Source: UBA9676 sp036005525
Lineage (GTDB): Bacteria > Actinomycetota > Actinomycetes > Streptosporangiales > Streptosporangiaceae
Direction of reading: 5' to 3'
DNA length: 14,691 nucleotides
Assembly: GCA_036005525.1 (NCBI GenBank)
Contig: DASYQM010000140.1
Coordinates: 1 to 14,691, forward strand
Shown here: piece after piece, positions 1 to 5,143 of the stretch
Layout: every line of letters begins with the position of its first letter
Position numbering within the stretch: the stretch's first letter is position 1
Notes under the pieces: generated by a model
Seen by the model: only the letters and a program-made list of their open reading frames with translations
Told to the model about the DNA's origin: nothing
The model's database searches: none
Position numbers and translations under genes: made by a program

Positions 1-89
1 CGGCCGAGGTCCATCTCCACTTTCACGGCGTGGCCCCGGAGGACATCGCCGCCGCTATCCGGCACGTCCGGGGGCAAGTGGAGGACTGA
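1..89 (+). CDS. C-terminal end of a small His-motif protein (copy 1, partial)
   Basis: The frame is open from base 3 to the TGA at 87-89 and its start lies outside the window. The 28 visible residues begin AEVHLHFHGVAPEDIAAAIR and end in a short charged tail. The alternating histidines (H-L-H-F-H-G) look like a beta strand, followed by a probable amphipathic helix. The same ending recurs at 2868-2954 and, frameshifted, at 4545-4674, so it is a repeated gene type in this island. A strong stem-loop follows 22 bases after the stop. I do not recognise the family. The spaced His residues could bind metal or form an interaction surface, but nothing here proves it. Confidence 0.6.
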   Translation, partial: AEVHLHFHGVAPEDIAAAIRHVRGQVED

Positions 90-111
90 CAGACATCACC
101 GCCAGCCTCAC

Positions 112-150
112 CGGGGCCGCTGCCGCGCGTTGGCGCAGGTAGCGGCCCCG
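112..150. terminator. Stem-loop terminator between convergent genes
   Basis: A perfect 10-bp inverted repeat, CGGGGCCGCT at 112-121 and AGCGGCCCCG at 141-150, encloses a 19-nt loop. It has no T-tract, which is usual for GC-rich actinomycete terminators. It lies just after the partial gene ending at 89 and downstream of the minus-strand gene ending at 261, so it could serve both. Confidence 0.6.
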
Positions 151-260
151 TGGTCGTGGGACCCGGTGTCCCATGTCATCAGTGCAACAACTCGTAACGG
201 CCTGGCTCATGCCTCGGCCGGGCATCGCCCTCTGGCTGGCTCATGGCGCCAAACGTACGC

Positions 261-830
261 TCAGCGCGCCGGGTGGTAGCCGCTGGCGTCATTGCAGGCC
301 GGGCAGAGGCCGAACTGGCAGACCAGCGGCGGGCCGAGCCGCCCGCCCTCGACAGCCGTGGTCGGATGAGCCCGCGTCACGTCGCTGCGCACGTTCATCT
401 GGACGCCGGGTGGCACCAGCTTCCTGCACCCGTCGCAGCGGCGGTCCTCGTCTTCGCTCGCAGCGGGCAGCGTAAACGCGCACGCGGGACAGTTCACCTG
501 ATCGGGGTGCCAGGAGAGCCAGATCAGCGCCTGCACGGCCGGCCCGCGGGACAGGCCCGTAGCCAGGGCGCTCACGACGTGCGAGCACACGGTAAGCTCG
601 CCCGCCTCCAGACGCCGGCCGACCCGGGTGACTACCTCAGCAACCGGGCCGTACGGCAGGCCCTCGGCCTGCTCAACTGGCACCGGCGGACGCCCTGACG
701 TCACGCTTTCCGCTGCCGAGCGGATATGGAAGCCCTCACGTACCCGGCTGCTAATGTCGACCTGCGCGGCGGCGGCCTGGTCCGATGCGGCGGTCCATGC
801 CGGCCCCTGGTCGCGGCGGTCGTCGCTCAT
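261..830 (-). CDS. Zinc-ribbon-like hypothetical protein, 189 aa
   Basis: This 189-residue protein starts at the ATG at 830. The first half is polar and unremarkable. The centre (about 81-110) contains a predicted helical stretch including SALATGLSRGPAVQALIWL. The C-terminal part is rich in cysteine pairs: C114/C117 (NCPAC), C132/C135 (RCDGC), and C171 with C176/C179 (CQFGLCPAC), consistent with one or two structural zinc ribbons. No Shine-Dalgarno sequence precedes the ATG; instead TAGGCT lies 8 nt upstream, suggesting a leaderless transcript. It diverges from the membrane-protein gene at 978. A nucleic-acid-binding or element-borne role is possible, but no family is recognised. The cysteine spacing and codon use make it very likely a real gene. 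Confidence 0.75.
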   Translation of the reverse strand: MSDDRRDQGPAWTAASDQAAAAQVDISSRVREGFHIRSAAESVTSGRPPVPVEQAEGLPYGPVAEVVTRVGRRLEAGELTVCSHVVSALATGLSRGPAVQALIWLSWHPDQVNCPACAFTLPAASEDEDRRCDGCRKLVPPGVQMNVRSDVTRAHPTTAVEGGRLGPPLVCQFGLCPACNDASGYHPAR

Positions 831-838
831 GGCACACG

Positions 839-844
839 AGCCTA
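839..844 (-). promoter_or_regulatory. Probable -10 box of a leaderless promoter
   Basis: On the minus strand TAGGCT (matching TAnnnT) is followed by exactly 8 nt and then the ATG at 830, which would place transcription start at or beside the start codon. No convincing -35 and no ribosome-binding site are seen. Genes 978 and 2200 show the same geometry. Confidence 0.4.
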
Positions 845-964
845 TCGAACCCTCGACAGCTCCAGGCTCATGCCGCGCGCCAGGTACCGGACTGCCCGGC
901 CGAGCGCGGCGAGCGCGGGAGACAGCGAGGGCACTTGATCCGGCATCAGGTGCCGCCGGGTAGG

Positions 965-970
965 TAGTCT
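965..970 (+). promoter_or_regulatory. Probable -10 box of a leaderless promoter
   Basis: TAGTCT lies 7 nt before the ATG at 978, with no purine-rich ribosome-binding site between. This is the usual position of a -10 box for actinobacterial leaderless mRNAs. TTGATC at 934-939 is too distant to be a canonical -35. Confidence 0.4.
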
Positions 971-977
971 CCCGGGC

Positions 978-1520
978 ATGAACCCCATCGTGGAAGCGGC
1001 GCTGGTCACGGGCGGCTCAACTGCCGTGGTCGCGATCGCCGGCTTGTGGGCCACCTTGGCAGCGGCCGGGCGGACCACCAGGTCTCAGCGGGATATTGCC
1101 CGGGAGGCGCGGCACCAGGAACGGCTCGAACAGGCGTACATCGCCCTGAGAGAGTACCTATCGCGTTTCGGGGACTGGGCAAGGTCGGTGCACCCGTTCA
1201 TTGGTCCGGTGCAGGCACCGGACCCGCTGCCACCTTCGGAACGGTGGCACATCGAGGCGCTCGTGACGGCATACGGCAGCGAACAGGTCCAGCGGCTGCT
1301 GGAGCGGTGGGCCGAGTGCGCCGCGCGGATCGAGAACGCCGATGTCGTGATCCGGATGGCAGACAAGTCCCGCGACCCCGGCGCCGAGCTGGACCAGATG
1401 GCGCTCCAGGAGCGCCAGGCGCTCGAAGGCTACAGGAAGGCGATGTGGGACGTCGCTGACGAGATCCGCAGCCAGATACGGCGGGAGCTGGCCCGACCTG
1501 CGGATCAGGCGGAGGACTAA
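978..1520 (+). CDS. Single-pass membrane protein with charged helical cytoplasmic domain, 180 aa
   Basis: The 180-residue product starts MNPIVEAALVTGGSTAVVAI, and residues about 6-30 form one hydrophobic segment. After it comes a basic stretch (RTTRSQRDIAREARHQER), then a long, charged, mostly helical domain with possible coiled-coil character (residues 32-180). There is no signal-peptidase site, so the segment is probably an anchor with the basic tail in the cytoplasm. No ribosome-binding site is seen and a TAnnnT box sits 7 nt upstream. The layout matches that of the gene at 2200-2721 (an N-terminal transmembrane helix, then a charged helical domain), although sequence identity is low. Function is unknown. 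A stem-loop follows the stop. Confidence 0.75.
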   Translation: MNPIVEAALVTGGSTAVVAIAGLWATLAAAGRTTRSQRDIAREARHQERLEQAYIALREYLSRFGDWARSVHPFIGPVQAPDPLPPSERWHIEALVTAYGSEQVQRLLERWAECAARIENADVVIRMADKSRDPGAELDQMALQERQALEGYRKAMWDVADEIRSQIRRELARPADQAED

Positions 1521-1532
1521 CCCTCACCCCAC

Positions 1533-1574
1533 CCCGGGCCGGTGACCTGCACGGCAGGCCGCTAACGGCCCGGG
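1533..1574 (+). terminator. Stem-loop after the membrane-protein gene
   Basis: CCCGGGCCG at 1533-1541 pairs with CGGCCCGGG at 1566-1574. A second perfect hairpin (CCTGC at 1546-1550, GCAGG at 1554-1558) sits in its loop. The structure starts 13 nt after the TAA at 1518-1520. Confidence 0.5.
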
Positions 1575-1634
1575 TGATGCGGTAGGTGATGTGCGGCCCG
1601 TCAGTTCAAGGGCCGCACAGGGCTGCACTGGGCG

Positions 1635-1805
1635 GTGCTCGCCGAGCGGCTCGCGGCCCGCTGGCCCGACCGCTGGGCCGACCTGACGGGCGACGCGATC
1701 AGCGCCCAGCTGCGCGCCCTCGGCGTCCGCTCCGTTCAGGTGAAGATGGCCGGCCAGAACCTGCAAGGCTGCCGCCGCGCCGCCCTTGAGGCCCTACCCA
1801 AGTAG
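1635..1805 (+). pseudogene. C-terminal remnant of a winged-helix-like domain
   Basis: The frame ending at the TAG at 1803-1805 encodes LAERLAARWPDRWADLTGDA, then ISAQLRALGVRSVQVKMAG and a tail ending EALPK. It is open upstream only to a TGA at 1587-1589; the GTG at 1635 is a nominal start giving 56 residues. A helix, then a short helix, a turn, and a V-x-V-K strand with a basic end resembles the small winged-helix domain at the C terminus of FtsK/SpoIIIE-like or related DNA-handling proteins of actinomycete integrative elements. That assignment is inference from pattern only. Lacking a proper start and the rest of any such protein, it is best read as a leftover 3' end, though a genuine 56-aa gene is not excluded. 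Confidence 0.4.
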
Positions 1806-1828
1806 GCGCCGCGCTACCGGCATTTGAC

Positions 1829-2083
1829 ATGGGGAAACGTAACCAGGCCCTACCGCCCAGGCTGCTGACCTGGGCGGTAGGGCACAAGACCGCCGCACCG
1901 ACCAGGCCGCAAAACGGCCCGCACCGGCCCGCGGCGTGCCGCGGCCCGTCCTGCCGGCGGCCGCTGTGCGCCGCCTACAAAGAGGGCCGCGAGGACGGAT
2001 ATCAGGACGGCCAGGAAGACGGATACGAGGACGGCTACCGCGACGGATACCGGGCCGGGCAGGATAGCGGCAGGCGGTGTTAA
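1829..2083 (+). CDS. Small protein with G-x3 tandem repeats, 84 aa
   Basis: From the only available ATG this frame gives 84 residues. The last third repeats glycine every fourth residue: EGREDGYQDGQEDGYEDGY continues RDGYRAGQDSG, about eight G-x3 units with D/E before G and Y after. This periodicity resembles the deca-GX3 motif of Yae1-type proteins, a helix with one glycine-lined face, but nothing else of Yae1 is present. Before it is a Cys-containing basic region (CRGPSCRRPLC). No ribosome-binding site is evident, and a perfect 15-bp hairpin lies inside the first codons, so either translation is controlled there or the true start differs. Function is unknown. Confidence 0.5.
   Translation: MGKRNQALPPRLLTWAVGHKTAAPTRPQNGPHRPAACRGPSCRRPLCAAYKEGREDGYQDGQEDGYEDGYRDGYRAGQDSGRRC
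1847..1883. terminator. Perfect 15-bp hairpin (terminator or 5' control element)
   Basis: GCCCTACCGCCCAGG at 1847-1861 and CCTGGGCGGTAGGGC at 1869-1883 are perfect inverted repeats with a 7-nt loop. The hairpin lies 42 nt after the TAG of the winged-helix remnant but inside the open frame beginning at 1829. It is therefore either a terminator for the upstream gene or a structure in the early coding region of the G-x3 gene. Confidence 0.5.
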
Positions 2084-2137
2084 TCGCGTTGATCGCGCGC
2101 CACAGGTCGTTCACAGTCAGGCCGTGCGCGGCCGCCC

Positions 2138-2158
2138 AGACGCACTGCCAGTGCGTCT
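2138..2158. promoter_or_regulatory. 21-bp perfect palindrome, candidate operator
   Basis: Arms AGACGCACTG (2138-2147) and CAGTGCGTCT (2149-2158) flank a single central C. The site ends 27 bp before the -10-like box at 2186 and 41 bp before the ATG at 2200, a suitable place for a dimeric regulator of the membrane-protein gene. Confidence 0.45.
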
Positions 2159-2185
2159 TGCTGCTCTGGGCTGTGCCTGTCGCCG

Positions 2186-2191
2186 TACGAT
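2186..2191 (+). promoter_or_regulatory. Probable -10 box of a leaderless promoter
   Basis: TACGAT (TAnnnT) is followed by 8 nt and then ATG at 2200; no ribosome-binding site lies between. The geometry equals that at 839-844 and nearly equals that at 965-970. TTGCTG at 2158-2163 is too far away to be a normal -35. Confidence 0.4.
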
Positions 2192-2199
2192 GTGGCGCC

Positions 2200-2721
2200 A
2201 TGCATGCCGACACGATTGTCGCGCTGGTATCAGCTGGGCTCGCGGTGATCATCGCCGTCTGGGTTCCCTGGCTGACTTTCAGGCTCGCTCTGCGCCAGGA
2301 CCAGGCCCGGTGGCTACGCGAGCAACGGGCTCAGCTTTACGCCGATCTGCTCACCGAGGCCTACGCCGAAAAAGAGCACCTTGAGTACACCATGGCGGAC
2401 GATGACACCAGGGAGCGGATGCGCGCGTACTTCACCGATGTCCGGCTGCCGCCCCTGGAGCGCGCCCGGCTCGGTGCCCGCGGCACCATGCTCGCCAGCA
2501 GAACCGTCAGCCGACTATTCAACCGGATGGAAGCTGAAGCGATGCGGGCTGCTCTCAAAGCCCGGCCGCACGACGGCGACCGGATGGTCGCACGCGTGCA
2601 AGTCGGCGGGATATTTGATGAATTGGAGGCTGCGATCCGTAGCGAGCTTGGCGCGGACCGGGTCGTGCTGGACCCCAGAACGCCCCCCGTTGCCGATACG
2701 CCCGGAGCCCATCCGCGCTAG
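2200..2721 (+). CDS. Single-pass membrane protein with charged helical domain, 173 aa
   Basis: The frame is open upstream to 2077, but the ATG at 2200 is preferred because it begins directly before the hydrophobic segment and sits 8 nt after a -10-like TACGAT. Residues about 5-27 (ADTIVALVSAGLAVIIAVWV and onward) form a membrane helix. They are followed by the charged region RLALRQDQARWLREQRAQLY and a long helical, acidic/basic domain to residue 173, ending in a Pro-rich tail. The architecture repeats that of the gene at 978-1520, including the apparent leaderless start. The upstream palindrome at 2138-2158 suggests regulation. Function is unknown. Confidence 0.75.
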   Translation: MHADTIVALVSAGLAVIIAVWVPWLTFRLALRQDQARWLREQRAQLYADLLTEAYAEKEHLEYTMADDDTRERMRAYFTDVRLPPLERARLGARGTMLASRTVSRLFNRMEAEAMRAALKARPHDGDRMVARVQVGGIFDELEAAIRSELGADRVVLDPRTPPVADTPGAHPR

Positions 2722-2740
2722 GCTCAGCGACCGCTTACCC

Positions 2741-2786
2741 GCTCGTGCCACGGCCGACGGCACACCGACCGGCAGCCCGGCGCCGC
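2741..2786. repeat. Dispersed repeat, copy A
   Basis: This roughly 46-bp stretch begins GCTCGTGCC and ends ACCGGCAGCCCGGCGCCGC. It closely matches copy B at 3099-3145, and its core resembles copy C at 4807-4833. Copy A overlaps the nominal start of the small His-motif gene, so that start may lie further downstream. Confidence 0.5.
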
Positions 2787-2954
2787 GTTGCAGAACGCCG
2801 CCATGTGCCCGGCCGGACCGCCCGTCCGCTCCCGCGCCCGCAGCAGGCCGCGCTCGAACGGGCACCAGAGGTCCACGTGCATCATCACTGGCATGGTGTG
2901 AGCGCCGAGGACGTCGCCGCGATCCTGCGCTCGCAGGACCGGCCCTTGAGATGA
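2745..2954 (+). CDS. Small His-motif protein, copy 2 (up to 69 aa)
   Basis: The frame ends at the TGA at 2952-2954. Its last 28 residues include ERAPEVHVHHHWHGVSAED followed by VAAILR, clearly the same module as copy 1 and copy 3. The N-terminal 40 residues are Pro/Arg-rich with no recognisable fold. The GTG at 2745 gives 69 aa but lies within a dispersed repeat and has no ribosome-binding site. The in-frame GTG at 2805 would give 49 aa. The His-x-His strand plus short helix could be a metal-binding or protein-contact motif. A 13-bp stem-loop begins 10 nt after the stop. Conservation of the motif across copies, with synonymous and conservative changes, supports real coding. Confidence 0.5.
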   Translation: MPRPTAHRPAARRRVAERRHVPGRTARPLPRPQQAALERAPEVHVHHHWHGVSAEDVAAILRSQDRPLR

Positions 2955-2964
2955 CTGGGCCGGT

Positions 2965-3015
2965 GGGGAGCCCGCGGGCCGATGACGGGGGAGATTACGG
3001 CGCCGCGGGCTCCCC
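2965..3015. terminator. Stem-loop after His-motif gene copy 2
   Basis: GGGGAGCCCGCGG (2965-2977) and CCGCGGGCTCCCC (3003-3015) form a perfect 13-bp stem around a 25-nt loop, starting 10 nt after the TGA. A related but imperfect stem is present at 4936-4977. Confidence 0.55.
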
Positions 3016-3098
3016 CAGCCGCGCGGGAACAGGGCGCGGCCACGGTCCCCCACCCCTGAACTGTCAGCGACGGGCGACCCGATGGTGTTACGCGCCGG

Positions 3099-3145
3099 GC
3101 TCGTGCCGCGGCCGGTACCACACCTGACCGGCAGCCCGGCGCCGC
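3099..3145. repeat. Dispersed repeat, copy B
   Basis: This is a near copy of 2741-2786, with CGGCCGGTACCACA at 3109-3122 and CCGGCAGCC at 3128-3136. It lies between the hairpin at 2965-3015 and the stop codon of the minus-strand secreted-protein gene, and could act as that gene's 3' structure (CCGGT...ACCGG at 3112-3131). The segment 2955-3090 otherwise holds no convincing gene; it resembles 4930-5080 in patches. Confidence 0.5.
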
Positions 3146-3169
3146 AGGGCTTGGCGTGGGGTGGTGTTT

Positions 3170-3946
3170 TCAGCAGGTGTTAGCCCCCCGGACGGTGTTG
3201 CCATGGGGATCGCCTGCTTCGCCGGGCACGATGGTGGTGCCGCCGCTGCAGTGGAGGCTGCCGCCGATGGTGTTGCCGTTCAACTCCACCCGGCTGGCAT
3301 TGAGAAGCACCGACCCGCTCGTGTGGTTGCCTTCCACGATCACCGTGTGCGAGTGACTGATCCGCAGCGAGCCGTGGATGTGGTTTCGCAGGCAGGTCAG
3401 TTCCCCGGCAATGGTCTCCCCAGGATCGCCGATCCAGGTGACGGGCCGCGCCGAAACGCCCCGCACCGACATGCCCCCATAGACCGTGTTGCCGCAAAAA
3501 GTGGGCGCCTGGACTGGGGCCTGCGGAACTCTCTTGAGCCCATTGATCCGCACCCCGCCGTAGATATGCGCGGTCTCGATGTCCCAGTCCACCGGCCGGT
3601 GCAGCCGGATGCCCCCGCGCACCGTAGACGGTGAGCGGACTCCGGAGAACAGGCTGATCCCCACCTCGATCTCCCCGCCGGGCCGCACGTGCACCCCGCC
3701 GGTCACGGTGGTGTTCTCTAGATCGACGTCGCTGCCCGCGGCCACGGTCACCCCGCCATGCACCGTGACGTGGTCGAGCAGGCAGTAGTTATGGCCGGTC
3801 ACTAGCAGCCCGCCGTGGTAGGTGGTATGGGAGGCGCCGCCCGGCGGGCACACCGTCTTCGCCGCGGCAACCGCACCCGGAGCGGACAACGCCATGGATG
3901 CTGTCGCCAGCGCAAACGTGGCCGCCGCGGCAAGGTATCTCTTCAT
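3170..3946 (-). CDS. Secreted beta-helix-like protein, 258 aa
   Basis: The protein begins with a classical Sec signal peptide: MKRYL, a hydrophobic core of Ala/Leu/Thr, then an Ala-x-Ala region near residue 28. The mature part has repeated short strands of the pattern N/H-x-V-x-G-G-V or G-N-x-I-x-G (for example HGGVTV, TTVTGGVHV, IYGGVRI, NTVYGGMSV, NHIHGSLRI, GNTIGGSL), about 20-22 residues apart. This suggests a right-handed beta-helix as in pectate-lyase-like or polymorphic repeat proteins. No catalytic site is visible. Several Cys residues could form disulfides after export. A GGAGG and an AGAGGT element precede the ATG, and a promoter is visible at 4041-4070. Substrate and role are unknown; cell-surface or extracellular location is likely. 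Confidence 0.85.
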   Translation of the reverse strand: MKRYLAAAATFALATASMALSAPGAVAAAKTVCPPGGASHTTYHGGLLVTGHNYCLLDHVTVHGGVTVAAGSDVDLENTTVTGGVHVRPGGEIEVGISLFSGVRSPSTVRGGIRLHRPVDWDIETAHIYGGVRINGLKRVPQAPVQAPTFCGNTVYGGMSVRGVSARPVTWIGDPGETIAGELTCLRNHIHGSLRISHSHTVIVEGNHTSGSVLLNASRVELNGNTIGGSLHCSGGTTIVPGEAGDPHGNTVRGANTC

Positions 3947-4040
3947 CGCAGACCTCTGTTCCTCCGCGCCCGCGAGGCAGGAACAGAGCCTGCTGCCCGC
4001 CCCTTGCCCCCTCTAGGGAACCCGGGACTCTTGACGGCTG

Positions 4041-4070
4041 ACTATTCACGCCGGAACATTTCGGTGTCAA
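4041..4070 (-). promoter_or_regulatory. Sigma70-type promoter for the beta-helix gene
   Basis: On the minus strand a perfect TTGACA (4065-4070) is followed after 18 bp by AATAGT (4041-4046, 4 of 6 matches to TATAAT). The expected start is about 90 nt upstream of the ATG at 3946. Confidence 0.45.
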
Positions 4071-4084
4071 GCGGAACGTTTGGG
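4052..4084. repeat. Two direct repeats flanking the -35 box
   Basis: CGGAACATTTCGG (4052-4064) and CGGAACGTTTGGG (4072-4084) are direct repeats 20 bp apart, about two helical turns, on either side of the TTGACA of the minus-strand promoter. This placement suits a regulator binding as a tandem pair. GGAAC also resembles the -35 of some ECF sigma promoters, but on the plus strand, where no intact gene follows. Confidence 0.4.
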
Positions 4085-4139
4085 TAACGACACCGGCCGG
4101 GCCGGAAGAACCTGGCACTTGGCTGGGATAACACACCGC

Positions 4140-4525
4140 GAGCACGCCAACTCGCACGCGTCCTTTGCGCCAGCCGAAGGACTGCATGTAGCTGGCTTTG
4201 GCGGACCTCTCCCACACCAGGGCAGCTCGGTGCCTCAGCACACGAGCGTCATTTAATGGCGGCATCCACTCCAGCCGATCGGCCACCTGCCGCCTGCGGC
4301 GCTCCAGCCGCCGCACCGCCTCCACAGCCTGCCTGCGGGCGTGGCGGCCGCGTACCGGTCCCGGCGGGCCCGGCCCTGCTCTTCACACGCCTCATCTAGG
4401 GCCTGCTGCGCTTCGGCCACCCGGGCACTCGCGGCGTCGAACCGCTGCTCGGCCTCGGCCACCGGGCGAGCGCGCCCTCGGCCACGGCCAGGCGGCGGCG
4501 CACGCCGGCCAGCTGCCGCCCCCCG
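4140..4525 (-). pseudogene. Frameshifted coiled-coil gene remnant
   Basis: On the minus strand three adjacent frames give one continuous coiled-coil-like sequence: QLAGVRRRLAVAEGALAR (about 4515-4463), then VAEAEQRFDAASARVAEAQQ and onward to ARRDRYAAA (4462-4345), then RRQAVEAVRRLERRRRQVAD and onward to WERSAKASYMQSFGWRKGR (4340-4160). Joining them needs two single-base shifts. G/C-rich third positions support the joined reading. Past about 4140 the frame runs into the promoter of the beta-helix gene and looks non-coding. It is probably a decayed gene, or an intact one disturbed by sequence errors. The family is unknown. Confidence 0.5.
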
Positions 4526-4532
4526 GCAAGCG

Positions 4533-4674
4533 ATCGAACGGGCGCCGGAGGTTCACCTGCATTTCCCACGGCGTCACTGCCGAGGACGTGGCCGCCATCC
4601 TCCAGGACAGCCCTGGTGTCAACCTGAACGGCCAGCAGCGCGTCACATGGGCATGGCCCAGGCAGGACGGATGA
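4533..4674 (+). pseudogene. Small His-motif protein, copy 3, with one-base frameshift
   Basis: One frame reads IERAPEVHLHF up to 4565, and the next frame continues HGVTAEDVAAILQD and ends at the TGA at 4672-4674. Compared with copies 1 and 2, a single extra C in the CCC run at 4565-4567 breaks the frame. The 3' part is extended by about 20 residues (SPGVNLNGQQRVTWAWPRQDG region) absent from the other copies. The stop overlaps the ATG of the next small gene (ATGA), implying translational coupling in the ancestral gene. It is either a young pseudogene or a sequencing indel. Confidence 0.55.
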
Positions 4675-4787
4675 GGCACCCGCTGTCGTGGTGGCTGCGC
4701 TACGCCAGCTGGGCGCTGGTGTACGCGGCGGCCACGGCGGCCGGATTCTGCCTGGTGGTGGTGTACGCCGCCCACCAGGCAGGGTGA
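4671..4787 (+). CDS. 38-aa membrane peptide coupled to His-motif copy 3
   Basis: The ATG at 4671 overlaps the TGA of the preceding gene in an ATGA junction. The 38 residues are MRHPLSWWLRYAS, then a hydrophobic helix of about 20 residues (WALVYAAATAAGFCLVVVYA) and a short tail AHQAG. The positive N terminus and single helix fit a small inner-membrane peptide. Such a junction usually marks translation coupled to the upstream gene, whose frame is currently broken, so expression may be impaired. Function is unknown; a toxin-like or regulatory membrane peptide is possible but unproven. Confidence 0.5.
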   Translation: MRHPLSWWLRYASWALVYAAATAAGFCLVVVYAAHQAG

Positions 4788-5143
4788 CCGCTCACGCCGA
4801 GCACAACGGCCGGTACCACAACGGCCGGCAGCCAGCCATCCCGCACGGCACTAGCACGTGCCCCGCAACCGGAGCGCAGCCCCCGGATGTAAACCGGCCG
4901 GGCCTCCCGCGCATCCCTTAACAACTGCAGATCGTGGGGAGCCCGTGGCCCGCGGGGGCAACGGCGCCACGGGCCCCAGGCCGCGCGGACGGAGACACGG
5001 AACCTCCGCGCGGCCAACCCGACGGCCAGCGCGCCCCCCTCCTGCGGGCCGTCATAAACCGTCACCGACGGGAATCCCCATTCCGTACGGGCCGGGTGAA
5101 TCTGCCACGCCGCCCGCGTGTCCCTGCCTGTGAGCCGCTCCAA
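4700..5143 (-). CDS. Possible short minus-strand gene, only its first half convincing
   Basis: From a TTG at 5143 the minus strand reads through AWQIHPARTEWGFPSVTVYD and LAVGLAARRFRVSVRAAWGP, which looks protein-like and has G/C-rich third positions down to about 4930. Beyond that, over the hairpin at 4936-4977 and the plus-strand peptide gene, the reading is probably not coding although the frame stays open to 4700. The segment 2955-3121 contains a degenerate counterpart (PSLTV..., ending GPRAPH as here), suggesting a duplicated gene of which this is the better copy. No ribosome-binding site was identified. The rest of 4788-5213 holds dispersed repeat C and the hairpin but no other gene that I can support. 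Confidence 0.25.
   Translation of the reverse strand: MERLTGRDTRAAWQIHPARTEWGFPSVTVYDGPQEGGALAVGLAARRFRVSVRAAWGPWRRCPRGPRAPHDLQLLRDAREARPVYIRGLRSGCGARASAVRDGWLPAVVVPAVVLGVSGHPAWWAAYTTTRQNPAAVAAAYTSAQLA
4807..4833. repeat. Dispersed repeat, copy C (core only)
   Basis: CGGCCGGTACCACA (4807-4820) is identical to 3109-3122 in copy B and is followed after 4 bases by CCGGCAGCC (4825-4833), also present in copies A and B. Confidence 0.45.
4936..4977. terminator. Stem-loop related to that at 2965-3015
   Basis: GCCCGTGG (4941-4948) pairs with CCACGGGC (4967-4974). Flanking GGGG and CCC extend the stem with a bulge. The preceding bases GTGGGGAGCCCG are identical to those before the 2965 stem, so the two hairpins belong to duplicated segments. 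Confidence 0.35.

Noticed and set aside
1823..1850. TTGACA at 1823-1828 as a -35 box for the G-x3 gene.
   Set aside because: No -10-like sequence lies at a proper distance, and it would place the start inside the coding region.
1794..2252. Minus-strand frame containing WAAAHGLTVNDLWRAINAIN, helix-turn-helix-like.
   Set aside because: It overlaps the G-x3 gene, the palindrome and the start of the membrane-protein gene, has no clear ribosome-binding site, and the rest of the frame is Arg/Pro-rich noise. It is kept in mind only as an alternative for 2082-2199.
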